Source of the DNA: CAWHQZ01 sp963831645
GTDB lineage: Bacteria > Pseudomonadota > Alphaproteobacteria > Rhizobiales > Aestuariivirgaceae
Direction: 5' to 3'
NCBI GenBank assembly: GCA_963831645.1
Contig: CAWHQZ010000017.1
Location: 558,001-622,000 of the forward strand
Length of the DNA stretch: 64,000 nt
Positions 1 to 9,219 of the stretch are shown here, piece by piece. The position numbers were made by a program, and so were the translations under genes. The number at the start of each line of letters is the position of its first letter. Within the stretch, counting starts at the first letter, position 1. The notes under the pieces were generated by a model, which had not been told where the DNA came from, searched no databases, and saw only the letters and a list, made by a program, of their open reading frames with translations.

Positions 1-1
1 C

Positions 2-76
2 TTCGGCCTACCCGATGCTCGCGACCGCGCCGATCTAATTGCCTATCTCAAGGACGCAGGCAAACGCCGGCGCTGA
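2..76 (+). CDS. C-terminal end of a c-type cytochrome (cut by window start)
   Basis: The frame is open from the first bases and ends in TGA at 74-76. The 24 visible residues contain FGLPDARDRADLIAYLK, which resembles the C-terminal helix of small class I cytochromes c. The haem-binding CxxCH and the axial Met would lie upstream, outside the window, so the assignment rests on this tail alone. Nothing recognisable follows until 293. Confidence 0.5.
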   Translation, partial: FGLPDARDRADLIAYLKDAGKRRR

Positions 77-292
77 TCTGAGTTGCGGAGCGGCGCGAGA
101 GGAATTTCCGGAATGGGTCAAAGTCGGCTGTTCATTTGAAAGCCGGGAGAGTCTGCTTTCCACCTCGAAGCAGCCGCAAATGGCGCCGCTCGTCACTTCG
201 CATTCGTGCCAATTCCGGAAGTCACAACACCACTCCAGCCAGCGTGGATTCTCAGTGTCTAGGATCGCTATTCTCCTGCAAGGGAGATAGCC

Positions 293-2053
293 GTGGAACG
301 CCACCTCGCCGCGATCTTAGCTGCCGATGTTGTGGGCTACAGTCGTCTGATGGAGAAGGACGAAGCTGGCACGTTTCAACGCCTGCAGGCGCACCGCAAG
401 GAGCTTTTTGAGCCTGAGATCAAGAAGCATCACGGACGCATCTTCAAGTTGATGGGCGATGGTCTCCTGGCCGAGTTCGGAAGCGTTGTCGATGCGGTAC
501 AGTGCGCGGTTTCCGTGCAGCGCGAGATGATCCACAGCAATGCTGGGCGGACGCACGACCAGCGAATCGAGGTTCGGATCGGCGTCAATCTCGGCGACGT
601 CATCATCGAGGGCGAGGACCGCCACGGCGAAGGCGTCAATATTGCTGCGCGACTGCAGCAGCTGGCTGAACCCGGCGGCATATTTCTCTCCGGAGATGCG
701 TACCGGCAGGTCAGAGGCAAGATGGACACGACGTTCGAAGACCTCGGCGATCGGAAAGTCAAGAAACGTAGCGGAGCACCTCAGAGTTTACCGCGTAGCC
801 ACAGGCGGCTCCGCCACTGCTCCGCCATCGCGTGCGGCCGACGCCCCGCCATTGCCGGATAGAGACCCTCCATCGCCGTGCTGCCGTTCGAGAACATGAG
901 CGGCGACCCCGAGCAGGAGTATTTCGCCGACGGCGTGGTCGAAGAGATCATCACCGCGCTGTCGCGGTTCCGGCAGCTGTTCGTGATCGCCCGCAATTCG
1001 AGCTTCACCTACAAGGGCCGGGCGGTGGACGTGAAGCTGGTGGGACGCGAACTCGGTGTGCACTATGTGCTCGAAGGCAGCGTGCGCAGGGCGGGCAGCC
1101 GTTTGCGCATCACGGGTCAGCTAGTCGACACGTCCATCGGTGCCCATCTGTGGGCTGATCGGTTCGACGGCGGGCTCGAGGACATCTTCGACCTTCAGGA
1201 TCAGATAACGGCACGCGTGGTCGGCGCCATCGCCCCGAAGCTCGAAGAGGCGGAGATCGAAAGGGCCAAGCGCAAGCCGACCGAAAGCCTGGACGCCTAT
1301 GATCAGTTCCTGCGCGGCATGGCAGGCTTCCATCAGTGGACGCGAGAAGGCAGTGACGAGGCGCTACGGCGCTTCAATCGGGCAATCGAGCTCGATCCCA
1401 ACTACGCCGCCGCCTACGGCATGGCGGCACGCATGTACGTCCAGCGGAATTCCGGCGCCTGGCTCGGGGACCGCGCCTATGACGTTGCCGAGGCCGAGCG
1501 GCTGGCCATCAGAGCTGCGGAACTGGGTCGCGACGATGCGGTTGCGCTGGCCAACGCCGGATTTGCCCTGGCTGACTTCTGTGGTCACCTGGAGGATGGC
1601 GATGCCATGATCGACAGGGCGATCGGTCTCAACCCCAATCTCGCATGGGCCTGGATATACCGCGGCTGGGTCAAGATTTCACTGGGCGAACCCGAGGTGG
1701 CGCTCGAGTGCATCGCGAATGCGCGACGGCTGAGCCCGAATGATCCGCAAAAGTTCAGCTTCAATGGTGTCTCCGCATTGGCGCATCTGTTCACCGGTCG
1801 CTTTGCGGATGCTTATGTGTCAGCGGAGGCGGTGGTGCGTGCGCTACCCAGATTCCTGACGTCCCACTGCCTTGTTGCCGTAAGCGCGGCGCTCTCCGGG
1901 CGTATGTCCGATGCACGTGGTGCGATAACGCACCTGCTGCAGATCGATCCGTCCCTGCGGGTCTCGAATGTCGGCCGGCTTTTTCACTTCCAGCGCCCGC
2001 AAGATGCTGCCAGGTGGGTGGAGGGCTTCAGAAAAGCCGGCTTGCCGGAATGA
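293..2053 (+). CDS. Class III adenylate/guanylate cyclase with TPR C-terminus, frame-broken
   Basis: The N-terminal part (293-862) is a class III nucleotide cyclase domain with the metal-binding aspartates in ILAADVVGYS and KLMGDGLLAEF. The C-terminal part (878-2053) begins LPFENMSGDPEQEYFADG and runs into TPR-like repeats. This is the usual rhizobial layout of about 585 residues: cyclase, linker, TPR. Two insertions break it: one A in the A-run at 764-766, and a duplicated GA at 861-865. Removing them restores a continuous protein reading ...KNVAEHLRVYRV... and ...PDRPSIAVLPFENMS.... The start is GTG with AAGGGAGA upstream. The product would make cAMP or cGMP under control of a protein-binding TPR region. 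The domains are clear; whether the breaks are real is not. Confidence 0.8.
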
Positions 2054-2237
2054 CTGCTTGGGGTCATAAACGGCCCAAACGCATCGTCCGGGTTCATGCC
2101 GCTTTTGCCCAACCTGCTGACTTCGGTCACAGTGGCGGGCGGGTCTCTTCCGTGCCACAAGCGGTCATTGCTTCTGGTTGCCCCGACCCACTTCGGCAAT
2201 GCATGACCCACTCAACAACTCAATTGTTGTTGCCGAA

Positions 2238-2813
2238 CTATTTGTACGCGACCGCTGCGCTCGATGGCCCTGTCAAGGGCATGACCTCGAAGCTCCGAAA
2301 CCCGACCTCTCGGCACCAGCCGTTGAAATCAGCACCAGTGAAATCGAACGCATCGCCGAACTCGATCAGCATGTTGAGAGACATCAAGAGGCCGAATGCG
2401 TTTTCGCGGCGCGCATCGTCGATGAGCGCCTCAATGACGACGAATGCCCCGCCCTCAGGCAACGCATCGTAGGCCTTCCGGATCAGTACTTTCTTCTTAT
2501 CGAGGTTCCAGTCATGCAGGATCATCCCCATGGTAACCACGTCGGCTCTTGGCAGGGGATCGACGAAGAAATCGCCCCCAACGGCCGTGACGCGGTCGCG
2601 GAGCCCCGCTTGCACAATTTTTCGTGTCGCTATAGGTACGACGTTGGGAAGATCGAAGCTGGTGCAGCGCATGTGCGGGTTGGCTGCCGCGACCATGCAC
2701 GACAGCTGTCCTGTTGCCCCGCCGACATCGCATAGCGTGCCAAACTTGGAAAAATCGAACTTTTGGGCAAATGCCTTGAAGTTGCCAGCCGAAATTCCAG
2801 ACATAGCGTTCAT
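2238..2813 (-). pseudogene. SAM-dependent O-methyltransferase, 5'-truncated
   Basis: The 191 residues cover the catalytic domain of a Methyltransf_2-type O-methyltransferase: SAM motif CDVGGATGQLS, then FDLPNV, ILHDWN and a C-terminal core. Family members have about 340 residues with an N-terminal winged-helix dimerisation domain. That domain is missing. Upstream of the first Met the frame still reads family-like PERLEQF to about 2842 and then turns into unrelated sequence, which marks a breakpoint. It converges with the cyclase-TPR gene. Probably a non-functional remnant. Confidence 0.7.
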
Positions 2814-2842
2814 GAACTGCTCAAGGCGTTCCGGGACCGGGG

Positions 2843-3156
2843 CTCGCCCCGGCCCCCGACCATGCTGGCGGCATGATCAAAACCATGATCCACCTTAACC
2901 CAGCCGCCAAACTGTCTCAGACATCGGTACCACCTCACCAGCGCGATTGCCTGCGCTACATGCACCGCAACCATCTCCGGCTTGAGGGCTTGCAAGCGGT
3001 TTGATCGATCCCCATGTAAAGTAGTTGACTGAGTGTGGCACAATAACCGTGCCTCCATTGGAGGATGGCCGCGAGATTCAGTCATACTGCTCCCATCCTC
3101 GTTCATGGCCCGACGCAAGTTGGGTTCCCAACCATTTCCATTGAAGGAATAGTGAA
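2843..3156. other. Gene-poor stretch between methyltransferase breakpoint and next gene
   Basis: No convincing gene on either strand. The only longer minus-strand frame (2810-3118) is Arg/Ser-rich, lacks a ribosome site and shows no family resemblance. The sequence just beyond the methyltransferase breakpoint looks like foreign or rearranged filler. The last 20 bases supply a GAAGGAAT ribosome site for the gene at 3157. Confidence 0.4.
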
Positions 3157-3459
3157 ATGAATTTAAGCCCTGAAGCCATCGAAGCTGTACAGAGTGAGTT
3201 GAAGCGTTTCGCTGCGGATCTGAATCTATCAGAAGACCAAAAAACCCGACTGAAGTCTGCGCTGGAGAGTGCTCGCGAGAAACTTGATGAAATTCGCAAG
3301 AACAATCCGGACATCACCAGAGCCGACGTCGTTGCGAAGCTGAAGGGGGCTCGTGCTCCTCTGCGCGAGCGCGTGGTAGCTTTCTTGACACCAGAGCAGC
3401 TGACGAAGTGGGATGCCGAAGTTTCCAAGGCCAAGGCATTCCTGGGTTATGCCGCATAG
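3157..3459 (+). CDS. Small helical protein of unknown function (100 aa)
   Basis: Charged and mostly helical, with no signal peptide or membrane segment. The core LNLSEDQKTRLKSALESARE followed by FLTPEQLTKWD recalls the Spy/CpxP 'LTxxQ' type of helical repeat, but without a leader to carry it to the periplasm. ATG follows GAAGGAAT at good spacing. Codon use is normal for the window. The function is not recognised; the Spy-like resemblance is weak inference. Confidence 0.65.
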   Translation: MNLSPEAIEAVQSELKRFAADLNLSEDQKTRLKSALESAREKLDEIRKNNPDITRADVVAKLKGARAPLRERVVAFLTPEQLTKWDAEVSKAKAFLGYAA

Positions 3460-3682
3460 GTAAACTCTGAATATTGGCGGCCTGACCAGACGAGACTGGC
3501 CAGGCCCGCCCGTCGCATCTGTTAATCGAACGGGCACCGCGTGCCGTTCAAAACGTGTTCCTTGTGACGTTCGCCGCGGTTCAAGCACCTCCTCCTCGTC
3601 GTTAGCTTGCTGTTGACAACAAATCCTGCACTATGTGCAGGCGGGAGCGCCGATTCGGCCGCTGCTTTTGGGGGAGATCCGT

Positions 3683-4096
3683 TTGGGCAAGCGGAGAAAG
3701 ACGAGCAAACCACAGCCAAGCATCTTCGATGGATTTTCCGAATATCACGAGGCAAAACGGCTCGCCTCCGAGATCGGAAAGCGCGACAACCTGCATGAAG
3801 ACGTCATCTTTTCAGATGCCATGCATGTGGCTGTCACGCTTGCCCTGGAGGACGAGGGAATATCCTACACGATGCCGAATGTTGCTTGGATGTTCCGCCG
3901 CGTTCTCCCCAAGGAGGTGCGTGACATCCTGCTGCTTCGCCGGAACTATCCCGACGACTACAGGAGTCTACCGATGGCTGGTGCGACGGAGAGTCTGAGT
4001 TCAGCAGAGATGGACGCCGCCGCCGAGCTGGCTAAGAAGCTTGCCCCCGAACAGCTGGATGCATTCTTTTTCTGCGACCGCACGGGCAGCGCTTAG
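3683..4096 (+). CDS. Hypothetical protein (about 137 aa)
   Basis: No family recognised. The product is basic at the N-terminus (GKRRKTSKPQ) and then mixed helical, with no membrane segment. Start choice: the frame opens earlier at a GTG at 3635 with no ribosome site, whereas TTG at 3683 has GGGGGAGA about 6 bases upstream and gives a natural MGKRRK start. It is followed directly by an orphan kinase tail, so its right-hand neighbour has been rearranged. Confidence 0.55.
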   Translation: MGKRRKTSKPQPSIFDGFSEYHEAKRLASEIGKRDNLHEDVIFSDAMHVAVTLALEDEGISYTMPNVAWMFRRVLPKEVRDILLLRRNYPDDYRSLPMAGATESLSSAEMDAAAELAKKLAPEQLDAFFFCDRTGSA

Positions 4097-4131
4097 CGCG
4101 GCTATCCTCAGCGATCCCTCACGTTCGGGGG

Positions 4132-4488
4132 GTGGACGAGCTGCGTTTGAGAACCGAGATTGATCCGGCCGACACCGTGCTGATCACGATTGCGGATACG
4201 GGCTCTGGCATCGATCCGAAGGTCGCCGACAGCATCTTCCAGCCATTTTTCACGACCAAACCCGGGGGCATGGGCATGGGACTGTCGATCTGCAAATCGA
4301 TCATCGAGGCGCATGAAGACCGGCTGACGGCGACGCCGGGCGAGCCCTGCGGGACAGTATTTCAGATATACTTGCCGAATGCGGGCACGAATGCCGACGA
4401 ACGACCCGCCGACCTGAGCTCGACCAAATCGAGTTCGCCGACAAAATACGCTGGTCCCTTAGCGGCAGAGCGAGGAGCAGAGCTGTGA
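4132..4488 (+). pseudogene. Orphan C-terminal tail of a sensor histidine kinase
   Basis: The reading shows only the end of a HATPase_c domain: IADTGSGIDP (G1/N-side box), FFTTKPGGMGMGLSICKSI (G2 box), GTVFQIYLP, then unrelated sequence. The kinase H box, dimerisation helices and sensor domains are absent. It closely resembles the end of the complete kinase at 7485-9080 (SVLTTVEDAGTGIDP...). It cannot act as a kinase. Probably a leftover of duplication or rearrangement. Confidence 0.75.
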
Positions 4489-4607
4489 TGCCGTCAGGCT
4501 CAGCATGCCGGCTGGGAGGACGAGCTACAATTCCTGCCAGCCCGACGTCAGATTCGCGCAATGTCGTGAAGGGCGGCTCACATTCGGTGGAATTGCCCTT
4601 CATATGA

Positions 4608-5291
4608 TCAGCCATTGAGCTCGCAAGGCGCTGGGCGGTTCAATGTGATCCGGCGGGGACCGGCAATCTCGATGACGCGCGCTTCGGAAAGTTGCGAGAG
4701 GCATCTGGACACCGTTTCGATCGTGAGGCCCAGATAGTCAGCGATATCCTGTCGGGACATGAGGAGCTGAATAGTGTCTTTGGCCAGCCGCTGCGCAATA
4801 TCGAGAAGAAACGCAGCCACCCTCTCGCGGGCGTTCTTCATCAGCACCGAGACATGGGCCTCGGAGCGCCGGAGCTGGTCAGCCGTGATCGCCCAGAGAC
4901 GGTAAGCGACATCACTATTGCGCTCTGCACATTTCAGTACCCTGCTGCGTTTCGTAACCATGATCCGTGAATGGCCAAGCGAATCCGCGGAACTGCTATG
5001 CCTCTCACTGGGTTGCAGGCCAAATATTTCACCCGCAAAGGAAAAGCCACCAATTCGGCGCCGGCCGTCGCTCAAGATCGTATACCTCCTTACCGCGCCA
5101 TCGAGGACCTTGCAGACGTAGTCTGCCGGTTCACCTTCGCCGAAGATTTCCTCATTGCGGCCAAATGTCATCACCGTGCCCCGCAACTCGTCACACCCAA
5201 AAAGCGTGGAGCTGGTAGTAAGAACCCGAGCACCGTTTTCCCGAACAAGCGCCGGCTTGGCTCTGGACAGGGTTCCTTCGATCTGTTGCAT
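4608..5291 (-). CDS. Crp/Fnr-family transcriptional regulator (FixK-like)
   Basis: An N-terminal cyclic-nucleotide-binding-type beta roll (EEIFGEGEPADYVCKVLDGAVR) is followed by a long helix and a C-terminal Crp-type helix-turn-helix (SRQDIADYLGLTIETVSRCLSQL). About 227 residues, normal for the family. ATG at 5291 follows AAGGAAAGGAG, so it is preferred over a longer frame starting at 5342. No N-terminal cysteine cluster of the Fnr iron-sulfur type is seen, which suits the FixK/DnrD side of the family. The FixJ-type regulator at 6765 lies nearby, but no FixK box was found in front of either gene. Confidence 0.85.
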   Translation of the reverse strand: MQQIEGTLSRAKPALVRENGARVLTTSSTLFGCDELRGTVMTFGRNEEIFGEGEPADYVCKVLDGAVRRYTILSDGRRRIGGFSFAGEIFGLQPSERHSSSADSLGHSRIMVTKRSRVLKCAERNSDVAYRLWAITADQLRRSEAHVSVLMKNARERVAAFLLDIAQRLAKDTIQLLMSRQDIADYLGLTIETVSRCLSQLSEARVIEIAGPRRITLNRPAPCELNG

Positions 5292-5386
5292 TGGGGCTCC
5301 TTTCCTTGAGTGTCGGTAACTTCGCCGCAATGCACGCGACACTATTCTTGCATCGGTCTAGGCCGATGATTGTCGATACTGCGACT

Positions 5387-5659
5387 TCACGTCGGCTCGA
5401 ACCCGTATGTAATGCTCATCCTATCGACAACCGCTTGGGTGATCTCGCCGTCAGTCATTCGATGGTTGTCGGCGTAACTCATCACTTGGCGGCCAATTTC
5501 GTAGTGCATCACTCGCCGGGCAATTTTGCCGTGCAAGGGTTCCGAGTCTTTGGGTCCGTTTAAGGTCCCGTTGGCGCTCAATTTCATCCATACTTGGCCG
5601 GAAATTCGCTGAAGTTTGGGTAACTGATCTGGGCCGTGCGCGCGCGCATCTATATGCAT
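5387..5659 (-). CDS. Hypothetical protein (90 aa)
   Basis: No known family. The start has a good AGGGAGA ribosome site 6-7 bases upstream, and the C-terminal half (HYEIGRQVMSYADNHRMTDGE) looks protein-like. An overlapping minus-strand frame at 5451-5693 and a plus-strand frame at 5291-5563 are less convincing. It lies upstream of and in the same direction as the Crp/Fnr gene. Confidence 0.45.
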   Translation of the reverse strand: MHIDARAHGPDQLPKLQRISGQVWMKLSANGTLNGPKDSEPLHGKIARRVMHYEIGRQVMSYADNHRMTDGEITQAVVDRMSITYGFEPT

Positions 5660-5899
5660 CGAAGTCTCCCTGGACTAGCGAGAGGAGGATCATGGCATTG
5701 ACCGTCGGGAGGGGAATGCCGACGCGGTGCCGTCAGCGATCAGATCAGCAGGGCTGGTCGGACCGCCTTTTAACGACAGCCTGTACTGAACGTTATCTCC
5801 GCACACTGTGAGCGAGAGGCCAACCTATATCAAAGCAGTCCAAGCTATACCTAAGCATAGTTCGGGTAGCGATGCGTCACCCCGGCTAGAATAGCAGTC

Positions 5900-6345
5900 A
5901 GCAATCGCAGAACTCGCGGCCCGGTTGAGACAGCCGATAAAGAGGTCCTCGTCGATGGTTTTGCTGAAGAAGCCGAACGCCCGCGAGCCGGGTCCAGGCT
6001 CAAGCCAGGCGGGACCACGGCATCGGTCGCGAGCAGGGAAAACAGCGGCGGCTCGTGCCCGATAAGCTGCGAAAAAGTTCGGGGCGTTCACCTGCCAGGC
6101 GAAGTGTGATGGACGCGCCGAACGAGTTTCCGGCTATCCACGCAGGCGCGAGCCTCAGATGTTCGATCAATGCCGCGAGGTCCGCGACATCCTCTCGGAG
6201 GCTGCCTCGCCCGCTCGGGCGCTGACTTTGGCTGTGACCGCGTCGGTCATAGGACAATACGCGAAAAGACTCAGCCAAACGGGGAACGACAAGATCCCAG
6301 TCATGATGCGAGTCCAGGACCCATGCACGAGGACAAGAGGAATCA
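5900..6345 (-). pseudogene. Alpha/beta hydrolase remnant, several frame breaks
   Basis: Pieces of one alpha/beta hydrolase lie in order in different frames: the oxyanion strand PLVLVHGSWT near 6330, then HHDWDLVVPRL and the nucleophile-side SYDRRGHSQSQ with AGNSFGAS, then a degraded tail to about 5900. The GxSxG elbow reads GNSFG. The C-terminal catalytic His region cannot be found. A frame change between HGSWT and HHDW, plus loss of the end, makes this a decayed gene. Confidence 0.65.
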
Positions 6346-6347
6346 AC

Positions 6348-6443
6348 CTGCTCGGCGATGGCAAGCGCATCGTCGACCTCGATGCCGAGGTAACGCATTG
6401 TGCTCTCGATCTTGGTGTGTCCTAAGAGGAGTTGAACGGCGCG
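6348..6443 (-). pseudogene. C-terminal remnant of a tyrosine recombinase (phage-type integrase)
   Basis: The minus strand reads RAVQLLLGHTKIESTMRYLG then IEVDDALAIAEQ. This is the C-terminal end of rhizobial tyrosine integrases: the GHTKI histidine, then the catalytic Tyr in the RYLG motif about 12 residues later. Nothing upstream of residue R (6443) matches, and the normal stop is lost so that the frame runs into the hydrolase remnant. It marks an old mobile-element edge. Confidence 0.75.
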
Positions 6444-6626
6444 TTAGCTAAGCAAAGGTGACGGCTATTTCGGCTACCGCTTCCGCATTCTAATCGGTCA
6501 GGGAGACACCGTGCGGAAACATTTCCCTTCCCCCTCAAGTGCTAACCAATGCATGAGAGTTGGAAACCCTATCGGTGGGCATCAGAGGTATGTGCGAGCC
6601 ACATATTCGCAGCCTTATTCACGACT

Positions 6627-6758
6627 TAATCCAGCGGCATGGGGATGAGGCTGCCCATCTGCCGGTCGGTCGTCGAAGCGCACCGTGGACAGCTATGTGC
6701 TTCGATTGGAACTCTTCACGGCTCGGTATTCAGCATCATCCTACCCGGCAGGGGCCAC
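6627..6758 (+). pseudogene. Second orphan histidine-kinase tail, just before the response regulator
   Basis: The frame reads SGMGMRLPICRSVVEAH then SVFSIILPGRG. This is the G2 box and end of a HATPase domain with substitutions at conserved places (GMGMRL for GMGMGL, PIC for SIC). It is in frame with the response-regulator gene that follows, so a gene caller may fuse them. It ends 6 bases before the true regulator start. Non-functional as a kinase. Confidence 0.65.
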
Positions 6759-6764
6759 CCAAAA

Positions 6765-7400
6765 ATGACCGAACAACCGAAGACGCACTCGATTGTGTTC
6801 GTCGTCGATGACGACGAGTCCATACGTCAGGCTCTGGGGAGCCTCTTTCGATCAGTGGGGCTTGAGGTCGAGCTGTTCGGTTCGGCGTCGGAGCTCCTGA
6901 ACAGGACACTGCCCGACATTGCCAGTTGCCTGGTTCTCGATGTCAGGCTGCCGGGCTTGAGCGGGCTCGACTTTCAAACCGAGCTGGCTCAGGTCAGTAT
7001 CCGCATCCCGATCATTTTCATGACCGGTCACGGCGATATTCCGATGACCGTCAGGGCAATGAAGGCGGGAGCCGTCGAATTCCTGACCAAGCCGTTTCGT
7101 GATCAGGACATGCTGGACGCCGTCCAGCTCGCGCTCACGCGGGACCGCATTCGGCGCCAGAATGAGCGAGACACGTCCAGCCTCAAAGCGAGGTTCGATA
7201 CGCTAACTGAGCGTGAACGCGAAGTGATGGCGTTCGCCACCTCCGGTCTCAAGAACAAGCAGATTGCTGCCCGGATCGGGCTCAGCGAGATCACGGTGAA
7301 GGTCCATCGCGGCAACGCCACGCGAAAGATGGGCGTGAAGTCATTGGCCGATCTGGTCAGAATGGCGGATAGCCTGGGGATCCGCCACACCACGCTGTAA
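6765..7400 (+). CDS. FixJ/NarL-family response regulator
   Basis: Receiver domain (VFVVDDDESIRQAL, phosphoacceptor in LVLDVRLPGLSG, TGHGD, KPFRDQD) followed by a LuxR-type helix-turn-helix (LTEREREVMAFATSGLKNKQIAARIG). 211 residues, as usual for FixJ relatives. The frame is open further upstream through a kinase remnant, but ATG at 6765 with AGGGG about 10 bases upstream gives the natural start. The complete kinase at 7485 begins 85 bases after the stop and is its probable partner. Confidence 0.9.
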   Translation: MTEQPKTHSIVFVVDDDESIRQALGSLFRSVGLEVELFGSASELLNRTLPDIASCLVLDVRLPGLSGLDFQTELAQVSIRIPIIFMTGHGDIPMTVRAMKAGAVEFLTKPFRDQDMLDAVQLALTRDRIRRQNERDTSSLKARFDTLTEREREVMAFATSGLKNKQIAARIGLSEITVKVHRGNATRKMGVKSLADLVRMADSLGIRHTTL

Positions 7401-7484
7401 CATTGCAGATTTGGAGTACCGCTTCCCCACTTCCGGCTGAGCTGCAGGGCAAACGCAAGGTCGAACACCCTCAATAAACCCTCA

Positions 7485-9080
7485 ATGACCAAGTCCACAT
7501 ACCCATGCCATGGCGGCCCGATGAGTGCGCTTATCCGCGCGCACGACTGGTCGGCAACGCCGCTTGGCCCCGTGCAAACCTGGCCGCAGAGCCTGAAGTC
7601 CACCGTCAACTCCCTGCTGGCCAACCGGTTTGCCATCGCCCTGGCGTGGGGGCCGGAGCTCACCTGCATCTACAACGACACCTATAGGCCGCTGCTCGGC
7701 ACCAAGCCGGAGGCGCTGGGCCGCCCCTTCCTGGAAGTCTGGGCTGAGGTGCGCGACAGCGTCGCGCCGATGATCCAGCGCGCGCTGGCGGGTGAAGCTA
7801 GCTACTTCGAGAACAGGCCGTTTTCGCTCATGCGCCACGACGAGCCGGAAGAGGCATACTTCACATTCTGCATCAGCCCCGTGCGGGACGACACCAGCGC
7901 GGCCGCCGGCGTCCTCATCACCTGTGCCGAGACGACCAAACAGGTGGCCGCCAACCGGGCGCGCGAGGCACGTCTGGCGCAACTCGCGGCCGTCGTCGAG
8001 CAGTCCCGCGATTTCATCGCGGTCTGCGACCCGGAAGGCACGCCAATCTACGTCAATGAGGCGGGGCTGCGGCTCATGGGCTTGCCTAGTCTTGATGCGG
8101 CCTGCGCCGTGCATTTCACCAAATACTTCGCGGAGCGCGACCGCTTTGTTGTCCGCGACGAGGCGCTGCCGGCTTGCGAGCGCAACGGCTACTGGGAACG
8201 GGAGCTGTCCTTCCGCCGCTTCGACGACGGCCGGGAGTTTCCCGTCCTCTACAACGTCTTTCCAGTGCGGACGACCGAAGGCCGAACGATTGCGTACGCC
8301 ACCGTCACCCGCGACCTGACCGAGAAGAAGCGCACTGAGGACGCATTGCGCGAAACCCGATTGGAACTCACGCGCTTGGCCCGGGTGTCGGCAATGGGAG
8401 AAATCACCGCCTCAATCTCTCATGAAATCAACCAGCCGTTGGCGGCAATCGCAACAAATGGCAATGCGGGCTTACGCTGGCTGGCAAGGGCGGAGCCTCA
8501 GCTCGACGAAGTGCAGGAAGCCTTGCGGCGGGTCGTCAGTGACAGTCATCGCGCGAGCCAGATCATCACAAGCGTCCGGGCAATGTTTAAGAAGGATATG
8601 CAGGAAAGAGTTCAGCTCGATGTCAACGACCTCATTCAAGAGGTTCTTGCGCTCCTGCACGGCGAGCTGCAGAAGCAACGCGTCTCGGTCCAAACCGAAC
8701 TGGATATGGAACCCCCGACGGTATTGGGTGACCGGATTCAGCTGCAGCAGGTCATTCTCAACTTAGTGACGAACGGGATCGATACAATGCGTTCCGTAAC
8801 AGATCGCGCGCGATTGTTGCGAGTAAAGTGCGGGGTTCACGAATCCGAAAGCGTGCTGACGACGGTAGAAGATGCGGGAACAGGAATCGATCCAAAGGAC
8901 GCAGAGCGTATCTTCGATCCATTCTTTACGACGAAGCCCGACGGAATGGGGCTTGGGCTGTCGATTTGCCGGTCGATTATCGAAGCTCATGGCGGGCGCC
9001 TGTGGGCGTCGCCGGGCAACCTGCACGGATCGGTCTTTCAGATTTTGTTGCCTCGTCATGATTCCCACAGTGCATCGTGA
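7485..9080 (+). CDS. PAS-domain sensor histidine kinase
   Basis: 531 residues. Two PAS-like sensor regions (about 30-150 and 165-285) are followed by a dimerisation/phosphoacceptor helix with SISHEINQPLAAI (H near residue 312) and a HATPase_c domain with N box (ILNLVTNGID), G1 (DAGTGIDP), F (FFTTK) and G2 (GMGLGLSIC). No membrane segment is obvious, so a soluble sensor is likely. It lies directly after the FixJ-type regulator and most likely phosphorylates it. It is the intact relative of the two orphan kinase tails at 4132 and 6627. The signal is unknown. Confidence 0.88.
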   Translation: MTKSTYPCHGGPMSALIRAHDWSATPLGPVQTWPQSLKSTVNSLLANRFAIALAWGPELTCIYNDTYRPLLGTKPEALGRPFLEVWAEVRDSVAPMIQRALAGEASYFENRPFSLMRHDEPEEAYFTFCISPVRDDTSAAAGVLITCAETTKQVAANRAREARLAQLAAVVEQSRDFIAVCDPEGTPIYVNEAGLRLMGLPSLDAACAVHFTKYFAERDRFVVRDEALPACERNGYWERELSFRRFDDGREFPVLYNVFPVRTTEGRTIAYATVTRDLTEKKRTEDALRETRLELTRLARVSAMGEITASISHEINQPLAAIATNGNAGLRWLARAEPQLDEVQEALRRVVSDSHRASQIITSVRAMFKKDMQERVQLDVNDLIQEVLALLHGELQKQRVSVQTELDMEPPTVLGDRIQLQQVILNLVTNGIDTMRSVTDRARLLRVKCGVHESESVLTTVEDAGTGIDPKDAERIFDPFFTTKPDGMGLGLSICRSIIEAHGGRLWASPGNLHGSVFQILLPRHDSHSAS

Positions 9081-9219
9081 AGGCGCGCGGGTTAATGCAT
9101 TTCGGAGAGTCTGGAATGGGTCACGAGCCGCCCTGCCGCCCTCGGCGCTCGGCTGCAAGAGACTGAAAGCGGACGCCGCCGATTTGACCGACGCGTTGGC
9201 CAAGCCTAAGCAACTGTGT

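Noticed and set aside
2810..3118. 102-residue minus-strand frame next to the methyltransferase breakpoint
   Set aside because: Starts without a ribosome site and ends inside the methyltransferase remnant. Composition is not gene-like.
6639..7400. Response regulator with a 42-residue kinase-derived extension
   Set aside because: ATG 6765 has its own ribosome site and gives a normal FixJ start. The extension is the tail of a lost kinase gene.
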